Below are positions 1 through 5,515 of a DNA stretch of 7,466 nt, one piece after another. The DNA lies in assembly GCA_900756555.1 (NCBI GenBank), contig CAAEKP010000153.1, positions 1 through 7,466 of the forward strand. Direction: 5' to 3'. The notes beneath the pieces were generated by a model. The model was not told where the DNA came from. It saw nothing but the letters and a program-made list of their open reading frames with translations, and did no database searches. Position 1 is the stretch's first letter, and each line of letters opens with the position of its first letter. This DNA comes from Peptococcaceae bacterium. Its GTDB lineage: Bacteria; Bacillota; Peptococcia; Peptococcales; Peptococcaceae. A program made the translations under genes and the position numbers.

Positions 1-59
1 GCCGCTTCCGCCATAGCACTGCGGCAGGTATTGCCCGTGCAGACAAATAAAACGTTCAT
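1..59 (-). CDS. ywlE: Low-molecular-weight protein phosphatase, YwlE-like (N-terminal fragment)
   Basis: Only the first 19 codons lie in the window; the gene runs off the left edge. The visible residues start MNVLFVCTGNTCRSAMAEA, which carries the complete phosphate-binding loop C-x5-R-S of low-molecular-weight phosphatases, with catalytic Cys7 and Arg13. Thr11 inside this loop is the residue associated in Bacillus YwlE with preference for phosphoarginine over phosphotyrosine, so a protein-arginine phosphatase is plausible, but this is inference from one residue. The usual Pro after Arg-Ser is Ala here. The start is supported by an AGGTG ribosome site a few bases upstream. It follows the Sua5 gene by 14 bases on the same strand, an order also found in Bacillus (ywlC to ywlE), so the two are probably co-transcribed. 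Confidence 0.85.
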   Translation of the reverse strand, partial: MNVLFVCTGNTCRSAMAEA

Positions 60-73
60 GGTTTCACCTGCTT

Positions 74-1105
74 TCACACTTTTTTACTTCCAGCAGCTTT
101 TTGCAGCCGATTCATCAACGCAGCGCCAATCTCCTCGGTTGGAAAATCCTCGGTATAGATTGCTTCTACATCTGAATCGTCAAAATAACGCAGCGCCGCA
201 AAGAGGTTGCAGGTAATTTGTTTGAGATCATCCTTTGAGCCCAGATTTACCACCAGGTTTCCATCCTGATTCTGCAACAAACGCAGTGTCTGTGCCGACA
301 GCATCACACCGGCGCCGCCGCGATAAGGCAGCAACGCCTCATCAATTTTAGCCGCAATTTCCTCCGGTGTTCCTGTGCAGATATACACTGGCGCGTCCGG
401 GGCGTAGTGGGTGTACTTCATTCCAGGCGCTCGAGGGGTCTCCTCTGCGGAAGCAAACGGCGCCGCATAACGCACCGGCCCACCAGTTACTTCTTCCAGC
501 TGCTCTTTTGTTACGCCGCCGGGCCGCAGAATAACAGGAACCGCACCGCTCACATCCAGCACAGTAGATTCCACACCCACCGCACACTTACCACCAGATA
601 CAATCGCCGCAATCCGGCCATCCAAATCATGCTGCACATGAGAAACGGCTGTCGGGCTGGGCTTGCCAGACAAATTGGCGCTTGGCGCTGCAACGGGCAG
701 GCCTGTCAGCCGCAGCAGATTCAGCGCCATCGGATGATTGGGCATACGCACAGCCACAGTATCCAGCCCACCAGTCACACAGGCTGGCACAGCTCCCTCC
801 CGCTTTTTAAAAATCAAGGTCAGCGGGCCTGGCCAGAACGCATCCATCAGCTTCTGAGCCAGTTCCGGCACGTTATCAGTCAGCTCTGCCAACTGTTTCG
901 TATCATAAATATGCACAATCAGCGGGTTATCAGAAGGGCGCCCTTTGGCCTCATAAATCTTGCGGACAGCATCGGTATCCAGCGCATTGGCTCCCAGACC
1001 ATACACTGTTTCCGTGGGAAAAGCCACCGTTTCGCCCGCACGGAGCAGCTGCGCCGCTTTCTCTAACTCTTTTTCCTGTTCACCATGTAATAGTATAGTT
1101 TCCAT
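74..1105 (-). CDS. ywlC: L-threonylcarbamoyladenylate synthase, full-length Sua5/YwlC type
   Basis: This cytoplasmic enzyme makes threonylcarbamoyl-AMP from threonine, bicarbonate and ATP; TsaD with its partners then transfers the group to A37 of ANN-decoding tRNAs (t6A). The 343 residues match the two-domain Sua5 form rather than the short TsaC form. The YrdC domain (about 10-200) shows FPTETVYGLG at 29-38, the nucleotide-binding KGRPSDNPL at 54-62, SAN at 142-144, ESTV at 179-182 and RPGG at 194-197. The linker APGMKYTHYAPDAPVY (227-242) is typical of the join to the C-terminal Sua5 domain, which ends with LFAALRYFD (301-309) and IGAALMNRL. The start is preceded by GAGG about 11 bases upstream and by its own extended -10 promoter. 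The YwlE-like gene follows 14 bases downstream. No key residue appears missing. Confidence 0.95.
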   Translation of the reverse strand: METILLHGEQEKELEKAAQLLRAGETVAFPTETVYGLGANALDTDAVRKIYEAKGRPSDNPLIVHIYDTKQLAELTDNVPELAQKLMDAFWPGPLTLIFKKREGAVPACVTGGLDTVAVRMPNHPMALNLLRLTGLPVAAPSANLSGKPSPTAVSHVQHDLDGRIAAIVSGGKCAVGVESTVLDVSGAVPVILRPGGVTKEQLEEVTGGPVRYAAPFASAEETPRAPGMKYTHYAPDAPVYICTGTPEEIAAKIDEALLPYRGGAGVMLSAQTLRLLQNQDGNLVVNLGSKDDLKQITCNLFAALRYFDDSDVEAIYTEDFPTEEIGAALMNRLQKAAGSKKV

Positions 1106-1154
1106 TTTTCTCTGCCTCGCTTATTACAATCCTTCAGAAAGATGTTTACAGCTT

Positions 1155-1163
1155 ATTATACCA
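1155..1163 (-). promoter_or_regulatory. Extended -10 promoter for the Sua5-YwlE operon
   Basis: On the minus strand this reads TGGTATAAT, a perfect TGn plus consensus -10. No good -35 is seen at 16-18 bases (the best is TGTGCC), as tolerated by extended -10 promoters. Transcription would start near 1148, giving a leader of about 43 bases before the Sua5 start codon. It lies in the 101-base gap after the M20 hydrolase gene, where I see no terminator, so read-through from that gene is also possible. Confidence 0.65.
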
Positions 1164-1206
1164 TCTTTTTTCATAACGGCACACTAGCTTTCTTTATACT
1201 TCTCTC

Positions 1207-2523
1207 TTACATTGCTTCAATAAAGCGGCGTTCCATTTCTTCTTTTTCTTTTTCTACTTCCGGGTCCAGATTGCAGATACGCAGCAGCACACTCCGCATC
1301 AAACGCAGACCATTCTGCACATCGCTATCCAGCACAGCCTCTGCCTTATTATGGCTGATGGCGCCCTCACAGGGAACAAAGTACAGCGCAGCTCTGGTCA
1401 GGCCAGCCATGTACATGGTATCATGCCCTGCCCCACTGACCATATGCAGGAAGGTCAGCATATTTGGCACACACTGTTCCACCAGCAGTTCACCCATATC
1501 ATCATTCAGCTTTACCGGCTGTTCCTGACTCAAGGTAGCTGGCTCAATTTGCAGATTACGCTCAGCAGCTATGCGGTTCATTTCTTCGTGCAGCCTGGTC
1601 ACCACCTCCGCTATCACATCACTGTCGATGCCGCGGATGTCCACATACAGCTCCACCTTGCCCGGCACAATATTGATTGCGCCATTTACCACATTACATT
1701 TACCCACCGTAGCCACGATGCGCTGGTCAGCATACTGACGCCCCAGCTGTTCCACCGCCAGAATCACCTCTGCCGCACCAGCCAGAGCATCTCTGCGGGA
1801 ACCCATCGGGCAGGCGCCGGAATGAGCAGCAGCACCTTCCACTGTGATACGCAGTCTGTAAGGCGCTGCAATATGGCCCACAATACCGATGTCGGTATCA
1901 CGTTCTTTCAGCACCGGCCCCTGTTCAATATGCATTTCAATAAAACCAAAAGCATTCTTGATGTAATTGCGCTCCACAATTAAATTGTCCGGATTGCCGC
2001 CTGATTTTCTGATTTCATCATAAGCGCTGATACCGTCTTTATCCGTGTAACCTTTCAGTTGTTCCCCGGTCAGCTTGCCAGCCAGCAGTTTGCTGCCGAT
2101 GGTAGCACAGTTAAAACGGCTGGATTCCTCACAGCGGAACACAATCAGGGTAACAGTACGGCGCTGCTGCATTCCTTCCAGCAGACGCATCGCATGAAAC
2201 GCAGTCATCACACCCAGCAGGCCATCATACTTGCCGCCGTCCGGCACAGTATCCATGTGGGAGCCCAGCAGCAATGGCGGCATATTTGGATTGCCGTCAT
2301 CGGTACCGCGGCGAGTAATCCACAGATTGCCCGCACCGTCCCATTTCACTTCAAATCCGGCTTCTTCGGCCATCTGAGCCAACAAGCCATGTGCCTGCTG
2401 GTCAGCTTCAGTAAAAGCCAGACGATCTACGCCGCCGTCTTCGTTTGCACCAATGGAAGCCAGCGCAGCAAAATCGGCCTGATATTGTTCCCATTTCAGT
2501 TCTTCCAGAGAAACTCTTCTCAT
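1207..2523 (-). CDS. M20-family Zn hydrolase: allantoate / N-carbamoyl-L-amino acid amidohydrolase
   Basis: This family (AllC, N-carbamoyl-amino acid hydrolase, beta-ureidopropionase) hydrolyses the C-N bond of ureido or carbamoyl compounds with a two-metal centre in the cytoplasm. Counting from the chosen start (438 residues), metal and catalytic residues are visible: GSHMDT with His89, Asp100 in KYDGLLGV, Glu132/Glu133 in RCEESSRF, His198 in MHIEQGP, and His391 in GAISHNKAEAV. HSGACPMGSRRDAL (234-247) and DIRGID are family hallmarks of the dimerisation domain, and SGAGHDTMYM is near the C-terminus. The Glu/Lys-rich tail (about 420-436) looks like an amphipathic extension. Start choice: AAAAGGAG is only 2 bases before the ATG at 2529 but 8 bases before the ATG at 2523, so the second is preferred; the longer form adds two residues. 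No purine or pyrimidine catabolism genes are adjacent, so the substrate cannot be assigned. Confidence 0.9.
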   Translation of the reverse strand: MRRVSLEELKWEQYQADFAALASIGANEDGGVDRLAFTEADQQAHGLLAQMAEEAGFEVKWDGAGNLWITRRGTDDGNPNMPPLLLGSHMDTVPDGGKYDGLLGVMTAFHAMRLLEGMQQRRTVTLIVFRCEESSRFNCATIGSKLLAGKLTGEQLKGYTDKDGISAYDEIRKSGGNPDNLIVERNYIKNAFGFIEMHIEQGPVLKERDTDIGIVGHIAAPYRLRITVEGAAAHSGACPMGSRRDALAGAAEVILAVEQLGRQYADQRIVATVGKCNVVNGAINIVPGKVELYVDIRGIDSDVIAEVVTRLHEEMNRIAAERNLQIEPATLSQEQPVKLNDDMGELLVEQCVPNMLTFLHMVSGAGHDTMYMAGLTRAALYFVPCEGAISHNKAEAVLDSDVQNGLRLMRSVLLRICNLDPEVEKEKEEMERRFIEAM

Positions 2524-2531
2524 TTCCATAA

Positions 2532-2539
2532 CTCCTTTT
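2532..2539 (-). promoter_or_regulatory. Ribosome binding site deciding the M20 hydrolase start
   Basis: The minus strand reads AAAAGGAG. Spacing is 2 bases to the first in-frame ATG (2529) and 8 bases to the second (2523), which supports initiation at 2523. Confidence 0.7.
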
Positions 2540-2562
2540 GCAATTTAATTTGTATACCTTGC

Positions 2563-2568
2563 ATTCTA
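2563..2568 (-). promoter_or_regulatory. Possible -10 element for the M20 hydrolase gene
   Basis: The minus strand reads TAGAAT, five of six matches to the -10 consensus, about 40 bases before the start codon. The -35 at 17 bases (TAGGAA) is poor and there is no TGn extension, so this is a weak call made mainly from position. Confidence 0.35.
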
Positions 2569-2652
2569 TCATATTTTCAGGTTATTTCCTACTGATAGGC
2601 AAGTTTTTATCAAAAAAATCACAGGATTTTTGTTCTGGTTTATGACCATTTA

Positions 2653-2669
2653 GTAACACTCTGGTTACA
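2653..2669 (-). promoter_or_regulatory. Candidate WalR (YycF) box upstream of the M23 hydrolase gene
   Basis: The minus strand reads TGTAAC-CAGAG-TGTTAC, which fits every position of the WalR consensus TGTWAH-N5-TGTWAH described in Bacillus and Staphylococcus. It is also an imperfectly recognised inverted repeat (GTAAC-N6-GTTAC). Its centre is about 59 bases upstream of the predicted start of transcription of the M23 gene, a usual activator position. WalRK controls wall hydrolases, including LysM and M23 types, in those genera. That this organism has a WalR with the same specificity is inference. Confidence 0.5.
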
Positions 2670-2676
2670 AAAACAC

Positions 2677-2701
2677 TTTTGCCCTTTTCCTTTTGGCAAA
2701 A
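2677..2701. repeat. Inverted repeat TTTTGCC-N11-GGCAAAA over the M23 promoter
   Basis: Perfect 7-base arms lie at 2677-2683 and 2695-2701; the right arm is embedded in TTTTGGCAAAA, itself symmetric around one base. The repeat brackets the -35 and lies in the -35/-10 spacer, where a repressor could act. The same half-site recurs at the promoter at the right edge of the window (7401-7439). No known regulator is recognised. Confidence 0.45.
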
Positions 2702-2713
2702 TTATGCTAGAAT
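2685..2713 (+). promoter_or_regulatory. Promoter of the M23 hydrolase gene
   Basis: An extended -10, TGC followed by TAGAAT (2708-2713), has a weak -35 TTTTCC (2685-2690) at 17 bases. Transcription would start near 2720, leaving a leader of about 165 bases. A poor -35 together with the activator-like box upstream fits a positively regulated promoter. Confidence 0.6.
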
Positions 2714-2726
2714 ATGAACGTGCGAA

Positions 2727-2782
2727 AAAGCATTTTTTGTTACTGTTTAAAAACGAGCAGAAAAACAGCTGAAAAATGCTTT
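2727..2782 (+). other. Long hairpin in the 5' leader of the M23 mRNA
   Basis: AAAGCATTTTT (2727-2737) pairs perfectly with AAAAATGCTTT (2772-2782), extended inward by two G-U pairs. Inside it, CTGTTT (2743-2748) pairs with AAACAG (2763-2768), giving a nested stem with a 14-base loop. There is no following U-run, so it is not a terminator. It begins within about 10 bases of the predicted transcription start, so a role in transcript stability or leader folding is possible. It matches no riboswitch class I can recognise. Confidence 0.5.
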
Positions 2783-2787
2783 CTCCT

Positions 2788-2808
2788 ACAACACAAATTT
2801 TGCGTTGT
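2788..2808. repeat. 21-base near-perfect palindrome in the M23 leader
   Basis: The arms ACAACACAAA and TTTGCGTTGT flank one central T; 9 of 10 positions are complementary, with a single A/C mismatch. In RNA it could form a hairpin with a small loop; in DNA it could be an operator downstream of the transcription start. No U-run follows it. Confidence 0.45.
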
Positions 2809-2849
2809 CCAGACAGGTTATCGGGCAATAAAAAAGAACTCCAACGAAA

Positions 2850-2859
2850 AGAAAGGTGG
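2850..2859 (+). promoter_or_regulatory. Displaced Shine-Dalgarno of the M23 gene, correctly spaced for a leader ORF
   Basis: AGAAAGG (2850-2856) complements the 16S rRNA 3' end well but lies 30 bases before the M23 ATG. It is 7 bases from a TTG at 2864 that opens an eight-codon ORF. No other purine-rich site is present just before the ATG. Confidence 0.6.
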
Positions 2860-2863
2860 CGGT

Positions 2864-2890
2864 TTGCAGATTTATCTGCTTAACTTATGA
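2864..2890 (+). CDS. Putative eight-codon leader peptide coupled to the M23 gene
   Basis: TTG start, then codons giving MQIYLLNL and a TGA stop at 2888-2890. The stop overlaps the M23 start codon in an ATGA arrangement, the classic geometry for translational coupling by a terminating ribosome. The start is 7 bases after a strong AGAAAGG site, whereas the M23 ATG has no site of its own at normal spacing. Inside the ORF, GCAGAT-TT-ATCTGC (2866-2879) is a perfect inverted repeat. An alternative reading is that this small hairpin folds out and shortens the distance from the ribosome site to the ATG. No homology can be judged at this length. Confidence 0.35.
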   Translation: MQIYLLNL

Positions 2891-4287
2891 ACAATCTGAC
2901 GGCAAAGTTCATCCAATTTATTGAGACTAACGGATCTAGAAAATATCTTCTCGGCAGCATCGCAGTTGCCGTGCTTATCATGTTTGCATGTACATTTTCT
3001 TTGAGTACTTCCTACGCGGTGGTAATTGATGGTAAAACTATGGGGCAGATCAGTTCTGCAACAACATTAAATCAGGCTATGGCAGCAGCCAAAGAAAAAG
3101 CACAGCAGGAATCCGGTATGGAAATTACCAGTTCCTACAACACAGTAGAAGTAAAAGTAGATCACAGTTTATTTACTTCCAAAATGAGCAATCAGGAATT
3201 AGAAATTCTGCTGGACGAAAAAGTAGAATGGCTGGCACCTGGCGCAGTGATTAACATCAACAACGGGGAATCCCAGTTTGCTGTTACCACAGAAGAAGAA
3301 GGCCAGAAAGTACTGGACAAGTTAAAAGAAAATGCTACAGCTAACGTAGGCGATGCAGTTGTAAAATCTGTTGACTTTCAGGAAGATGTTTCTGTAGAAG
3401 CTGGCAATGTAAAAGTTTCTGAACTGAAACCAGCTGATGAAATCGTTAAAGAAATTCAGACTGGCAAAGAAGAAATTAAAACTCACAAAGTTGCTGAAGG
3501 CGAATCCTTCTGGACCATCGCCAGCAATAACGATTTATCCGTAAACGAATTACAGAAATTGAATCCTGATATCGTACCAGAAAAATTACAGATCGGTGAA
3601 GAAATTTCTCTGACCAAACAGGAACCTCTGGTAAGCGTAGTTGTTACCAAAGAAGTAACCGTAGAAGAAACCATTGCGCACACCACGGAATACAAAGACA
3701 CCAAAAAATTATTAAAAGGTGAAAACAAAGTAGTAACCGAAGGCGCGGATGGCAAAAAGAAAGTAACCTATGAAATCAAAGAAGCGAACGGCGCTACTTT
3801 AGAAAAAGAAGCGGTAAAAGAAGTGATTGTGGCAGAACCTGTTACCGAAGTTATAAACAAAGGCACCGGCTCTATCCAGTTATCTTCCCGTTCCGCCAGC
3901 TATAACCGCAACGGTGGTAATGGCACATTAAGCTGGCCTTTAAGCAACAACAAAATCAGTTCTCCATACGGTACCAGAAGCCGTGGATTCCACTCTGGTA
4001 TTGACCTGGTTGCCAAAACAGGCACTCCTGTTTATGCGGCAGCCGGTGGCAAAGTAGTTCTGGCCAGCTGGTACTATGGCTACGGCAACTGCGTAGTAGT
4101 TGATCATGGCAACGGTCTGAAAACCCGTTATGCTCACTTATCCGGCTACAGCGTAAAAGTTGGCGATACAGTAGGCAGAGGACAGCAGGTGGGCAAATCC
4201 GGCAACACCGGAAACAGCACTGGTCCACATTTACACTTTGAAGTAATCGTAAATGGCAGCACCAAAAACCCTGTAAACTACTTCTAA
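2887..4287 (+). CDS. Membrane-anchored LysM-G5-M23 peptidoglycan endopeptidase
   Basis: A 466-residue cell-wall hydrolase predicted to cut peptide cross-links outside the membrane. A short basic N-terminus precedes a hydrophobic signal anchor (about 20-43); no clear cleavage site is seen. Next come two similar units (about 45-100 and 120-180) in which a short beta-type stretch (VVIDGKTMG, ININNGESQFAV) leads into an Ala/Glu/Lys helix. A LysM domain follows (about 199-244, THKVAEGESFWTIA to IGEEISL), then a G5-type domain (about 248-326, VTKEVTVEETI to KEVIVAEPVTEV), a Ser/Asn/Gly linker, and the M23 domain (about 350-466). Zinc ligands are visible: His369 and Asp373 in HSGID and His450 in HLHFE, with catalytic His417 in YAHL, so it should be active. 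The start is fixed by an in-frame TAA 6 bases upstream, although its ribosome site is unusually distant. It is a single-gene unit ended by a strong terminator, with a candidate WalR box upstream. Confidence 0.93.
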   Translation: MNNLTAKFIQFIETNGSRKYLLGSIAVAVLIMFACTFSLSTSYAVVIDGKTMGQISSATTLNQAMAAAKEKAQQESGMEITSSYNTVEVKVDHSLFTSKMSNQELEILLDEKVEWLAPGAVININNGESQFAVTTEEEGQKVLDKLKENATANVGDAVVKSVDFQEDVSVEAGNVKVSELKPADEIVKEIQTGKEEIKTHKVAEGESFWTIASNNDLSVNELQKLNPDIVPEKLQIGEEISLTKQEPLVSVVVTKEVTVEETIAHTTEYKDTKKLLKGENKVVTEGADGKKKVTYEIKEANGATLEKEAVKEVIVAEPVTEVINKGTGSIQLSSRSASYNRNGGNGTLSWPLSNNKISSPYGTRSRGFHSGIDLVAKTGTPVYAAAGGKVVLASWYYGYGNCVVVDHGNGLKTRYAHLSGYSVKVGDTVGRGQQVGKSGNTGNSTGPHLHFEVIVNGSTKNPVNYF

Positions 4288-4314
4288 TTTGGAACCAAAT
4301 CTAAACAGAATTTT

Positions 4315-4346
4315 AAATGCACAGGAATTGCTCCTGTGCATTTTTT
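4315..4346 (+). terminator. Rho-independent terminator of the M23 gene
   Basis: AAATGCACAGGA (4315-4326) and TCCTGTGCATTT (4332-4343) form a perfect 12-base stem with a 5-base loop, followed by a T-run to 4346. It lies 27 bases after the M23 stop codon and isolates trxB from it. Confidence 0.93.
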
Positions 4347-4358
4347 ATGCTATGATTA

Positions 4359-4367
4359 TGTTATATT
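4359..4367 (+). promoter_or_regulatory. Extended -10 promoter of the trxB operon
   Basis: TGT followed by TATATT (4362-4367) is an extended -10, with only a weak -35 (CATTTT, 4339-4344) lying in the terminator T-run. Transcription would begin near 4374, about 20 bases before the trxB start codon, leaving room for little beyond the AAGGAGG site at 4379-4385. Confidence 0.55.
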
Positions 4368-4394
4368 ACAGTAAAATTAAGGAGGCTTTCTTTT

Positions 4395-5303
4395 ATGTAT
4401 GAAGTATTGATTATCGGTGCCGGACCAGCAGGTATGACAGCTGCTATCTATGCTGCCCGCGCTGGCTACAAAACAGCTATCCTGGAACACGGCGTTCCTG
4501 GCGGTCAGGCTGCCACCACAGATATGATTGAAAACTACCCTGGTTTCCCGGAAGGAATCTCCGGGCCAGAACTGATGATGAAATTTTTTGAACAGACCCA
4601 GACATTCGGCGTAGAAATGATTTACGAACAGGTACAGTCTGTGGATTTCTCCGGCGACATCAAAAAAGTGATCACCGACAAACAGACCGTAGAAGCCAAA
4701 ACCGTAGTAATCGCTTCCGGCGCCAAACCAAGAACACTGGGTGTGCCAAACGAAGGGCGCCTGCGTGGTCGCGGTGTATCCTACTGCGCTACCTGTGACG
4801 GTTTCTTCTTCCGGGATCAGCCGGTAGCTGTTGTGGGCGGCGGCGATACCGCTGTAGAAGAAGCCATGTACTTAACAAAAATGTGCTCCAGCGTCACCCT
4901 AATTCATCGCCGTGATGAACTGCGGGCCAACAAACTGGCACAGAGCCGCGCCTTTGCCAACGAAAAACTGAACATCCTGTACGATACCGTGGTGGATGAA
5001 ATCGTGGGCGACGAAAAAGTATGCCAGCTGAAACTGCGCAACAAAAAAACTGATGAAACCAGCGAACTGGATGTCAACGGCGTATTCATCTTTGTGGGCT
5101 ATCTGCCAAACGATGCCTTCCTGCCGGCAGAATTAGAAGTAAACGAACAGGGCTACATCATTACCGACGAAGAAATGGCTACCAACATCCCGGGTGTGTT
5201 CGCCGTGGGCGATGTGCGCCAGAAAAAACTGCGTCAGGTAACCACAGCAGTAGGCGATGGCGGCGCTGTAATGCATGGCATTGAAGAATACCTCAGAAAC
5301 TGA
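4395..5303 (+). CDS. trxB: Thioredoxin-disulfide reductase (NADPH, FAD)
   Basis: This cytoplasmic flavoenzyme passes electrons from NADPH through FAD and a redox-active disulfide to thioredoxin. The 302 residues match the low-molecular-weight bacterial type. The FAD-binding motif GAGPAG is at 8-13, GGQAATTDMIENYPGF follows at 36-51, and the active-site pair is CATC at 131-134. The NADPH domain carries GGGDTA (148-153) and HRRDELRA (171-178), whose basic residues favour NADPH over ferredoxin-dependent relatives. The second FAD motif is GVFAVGD (267-273) followed by RQVTTAVGDGG. The start has an AAGGAGG site 9 bases upstream. A 41-codon membrane-protein gene follows after 17 bases and probably shares its mRNA. 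No thioredoxin gene is nearby. Confidence 0.97.
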   Translation: MYEVLIIGAGPAGMTAAIYAARAGYKTAILEHGVPGGQAATTDMIENYPGFPEGISGPELMMKFFEQTQTFGVEMIYEQVQSVDFSGDIKKVITDKQTVEAKTVVIASGAKPRTLGVPNEGRLRGRGVSYCATCDGFFFRDQPVAVVGGGDTAVEEAMYLTKMCSSVTLIHRRDELRANKLAQSRAFANEKLNILYDTVVDEIVGDEKVCQLKLRNKKTDETSELDVNGVFIFVGYLPNDAFLPAELEVNEQGYIITDEEMATNIPGVFAVGDVRQKKLRQVTTAVGDGGAVMHGIEEYLRN

Positions 5304-5320
5304 TACAGGAGGATTCCCGT

Positions 5321-5446
5321 ATGTATATGAATAAAAATAAACAGACCAAATGGCAGAAAATCTTTCTGATTGTACTGGTGGCTATGCTCTCCCTCGGGCT
5401 GCTGCTGCCCTCCTTTATGTCTCTGTTTGCTTACGGAATGTATTAA
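5321..5446 (+). CDS. Small single-span membrane protein downstream of trxB
   Basis: A 41-residue protein read from ATG at 5321 to TAA. It has an excellent AGGAGG site 8 bases upstream and starts 17 bases after trxB, so it is most likely translated from the trxB mRNA. The N-terminal third is strongly basic and polar (MYMNKNKQTKWQK), followed by one hydrophobic helix (about 14-38) with a Pro near residue 30 and a short aromatic end (AYGMY). The charge pattern predicts the N-terminus in the cytoplasm. Small basic-plus-helix proteins of this kind (for example DUF4044 or Prli42-like families) are widespread in Firmicutes, but I cannot assign it to one of them with confidence. A second in-frame ATG at 5327 is also possible. 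Function unknown. Confidence 0.75.
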   Translation: MYMNKNKQTKWQKIFLIVLVAMLSLGLLLPSFMSLFAYGMY

Positions 5447-5475
5447 ACGGCTGGTCATACCGCCCGGTCAATCAC

Positions 5476-5515
5476 AAAAAAGCGCTGTCTTATAAAGGCA
5501 GCGCTTTCTGTTCTT
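5476..5515. terminator. Bidirectional terminator between converging operons
   Basis: Sequences at 5479-5491 and 5495-5507 form a 13-pair stem (one G-U) with a 3-base loop, core GCGCTG/CAGCGC. The minus-strand transcript gets a run of six U from the A-run at 5476-5481, a strong signal. The plus-strand transcript gets a weaker U-rich tail, TTTCTGTTCTTCTTC. The TAA of the lipid kinase gene (5490-5492) sits in the stem and loop, so that gene ends inside its own terminator. Confidence 0.85.

Noticed and set aside
407..1066. Long open frame antisense to the Sua5 gene
   Set aside because: Its sequence is rich in Arg/His/Gln with no domain, typical of the complement of a coding strand; the Sua5 reading has full motif support.
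1088..1099. 12-base exact repeat TAATAGTATAGT, also at 7325-7336
   Set aside because: One copy is inside the Sua5 coding start and the other in a promoter region; low complexity makes coincidence likely.
1351..1983. 210-codon frame antisense to the M20 hydrolase gene
   Set aside because: It lies wholly within a well-supported gene, with His/Gln-rich composition and no ribosome site.
2614..2631. Hairpin AAAAATC-ACAG-GATTTTT between the M20 and M23 genes
   Set aside because: It has only one G-C pair and follows no gene in the right orientation to act as a terminator; likely a chance feature of A+T-rich DNA.
2693..2708. Sigma-54-like sequence TTGGCAAAATTATGCT
   Set aside because: The GG and GC doublets are separated by 9 bases instead of the required 10, and an extended -10 promoter explains the region.
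2640..2828. 62-codon minus-strand open frame between the M20 and M23 genes
   Set aside because: It covers the M23 promoter and leader hairpins, its composition is not protein-like (Cys/Phe/Lys/Ser-rich), and no convincing ribosome site or domain is seen.
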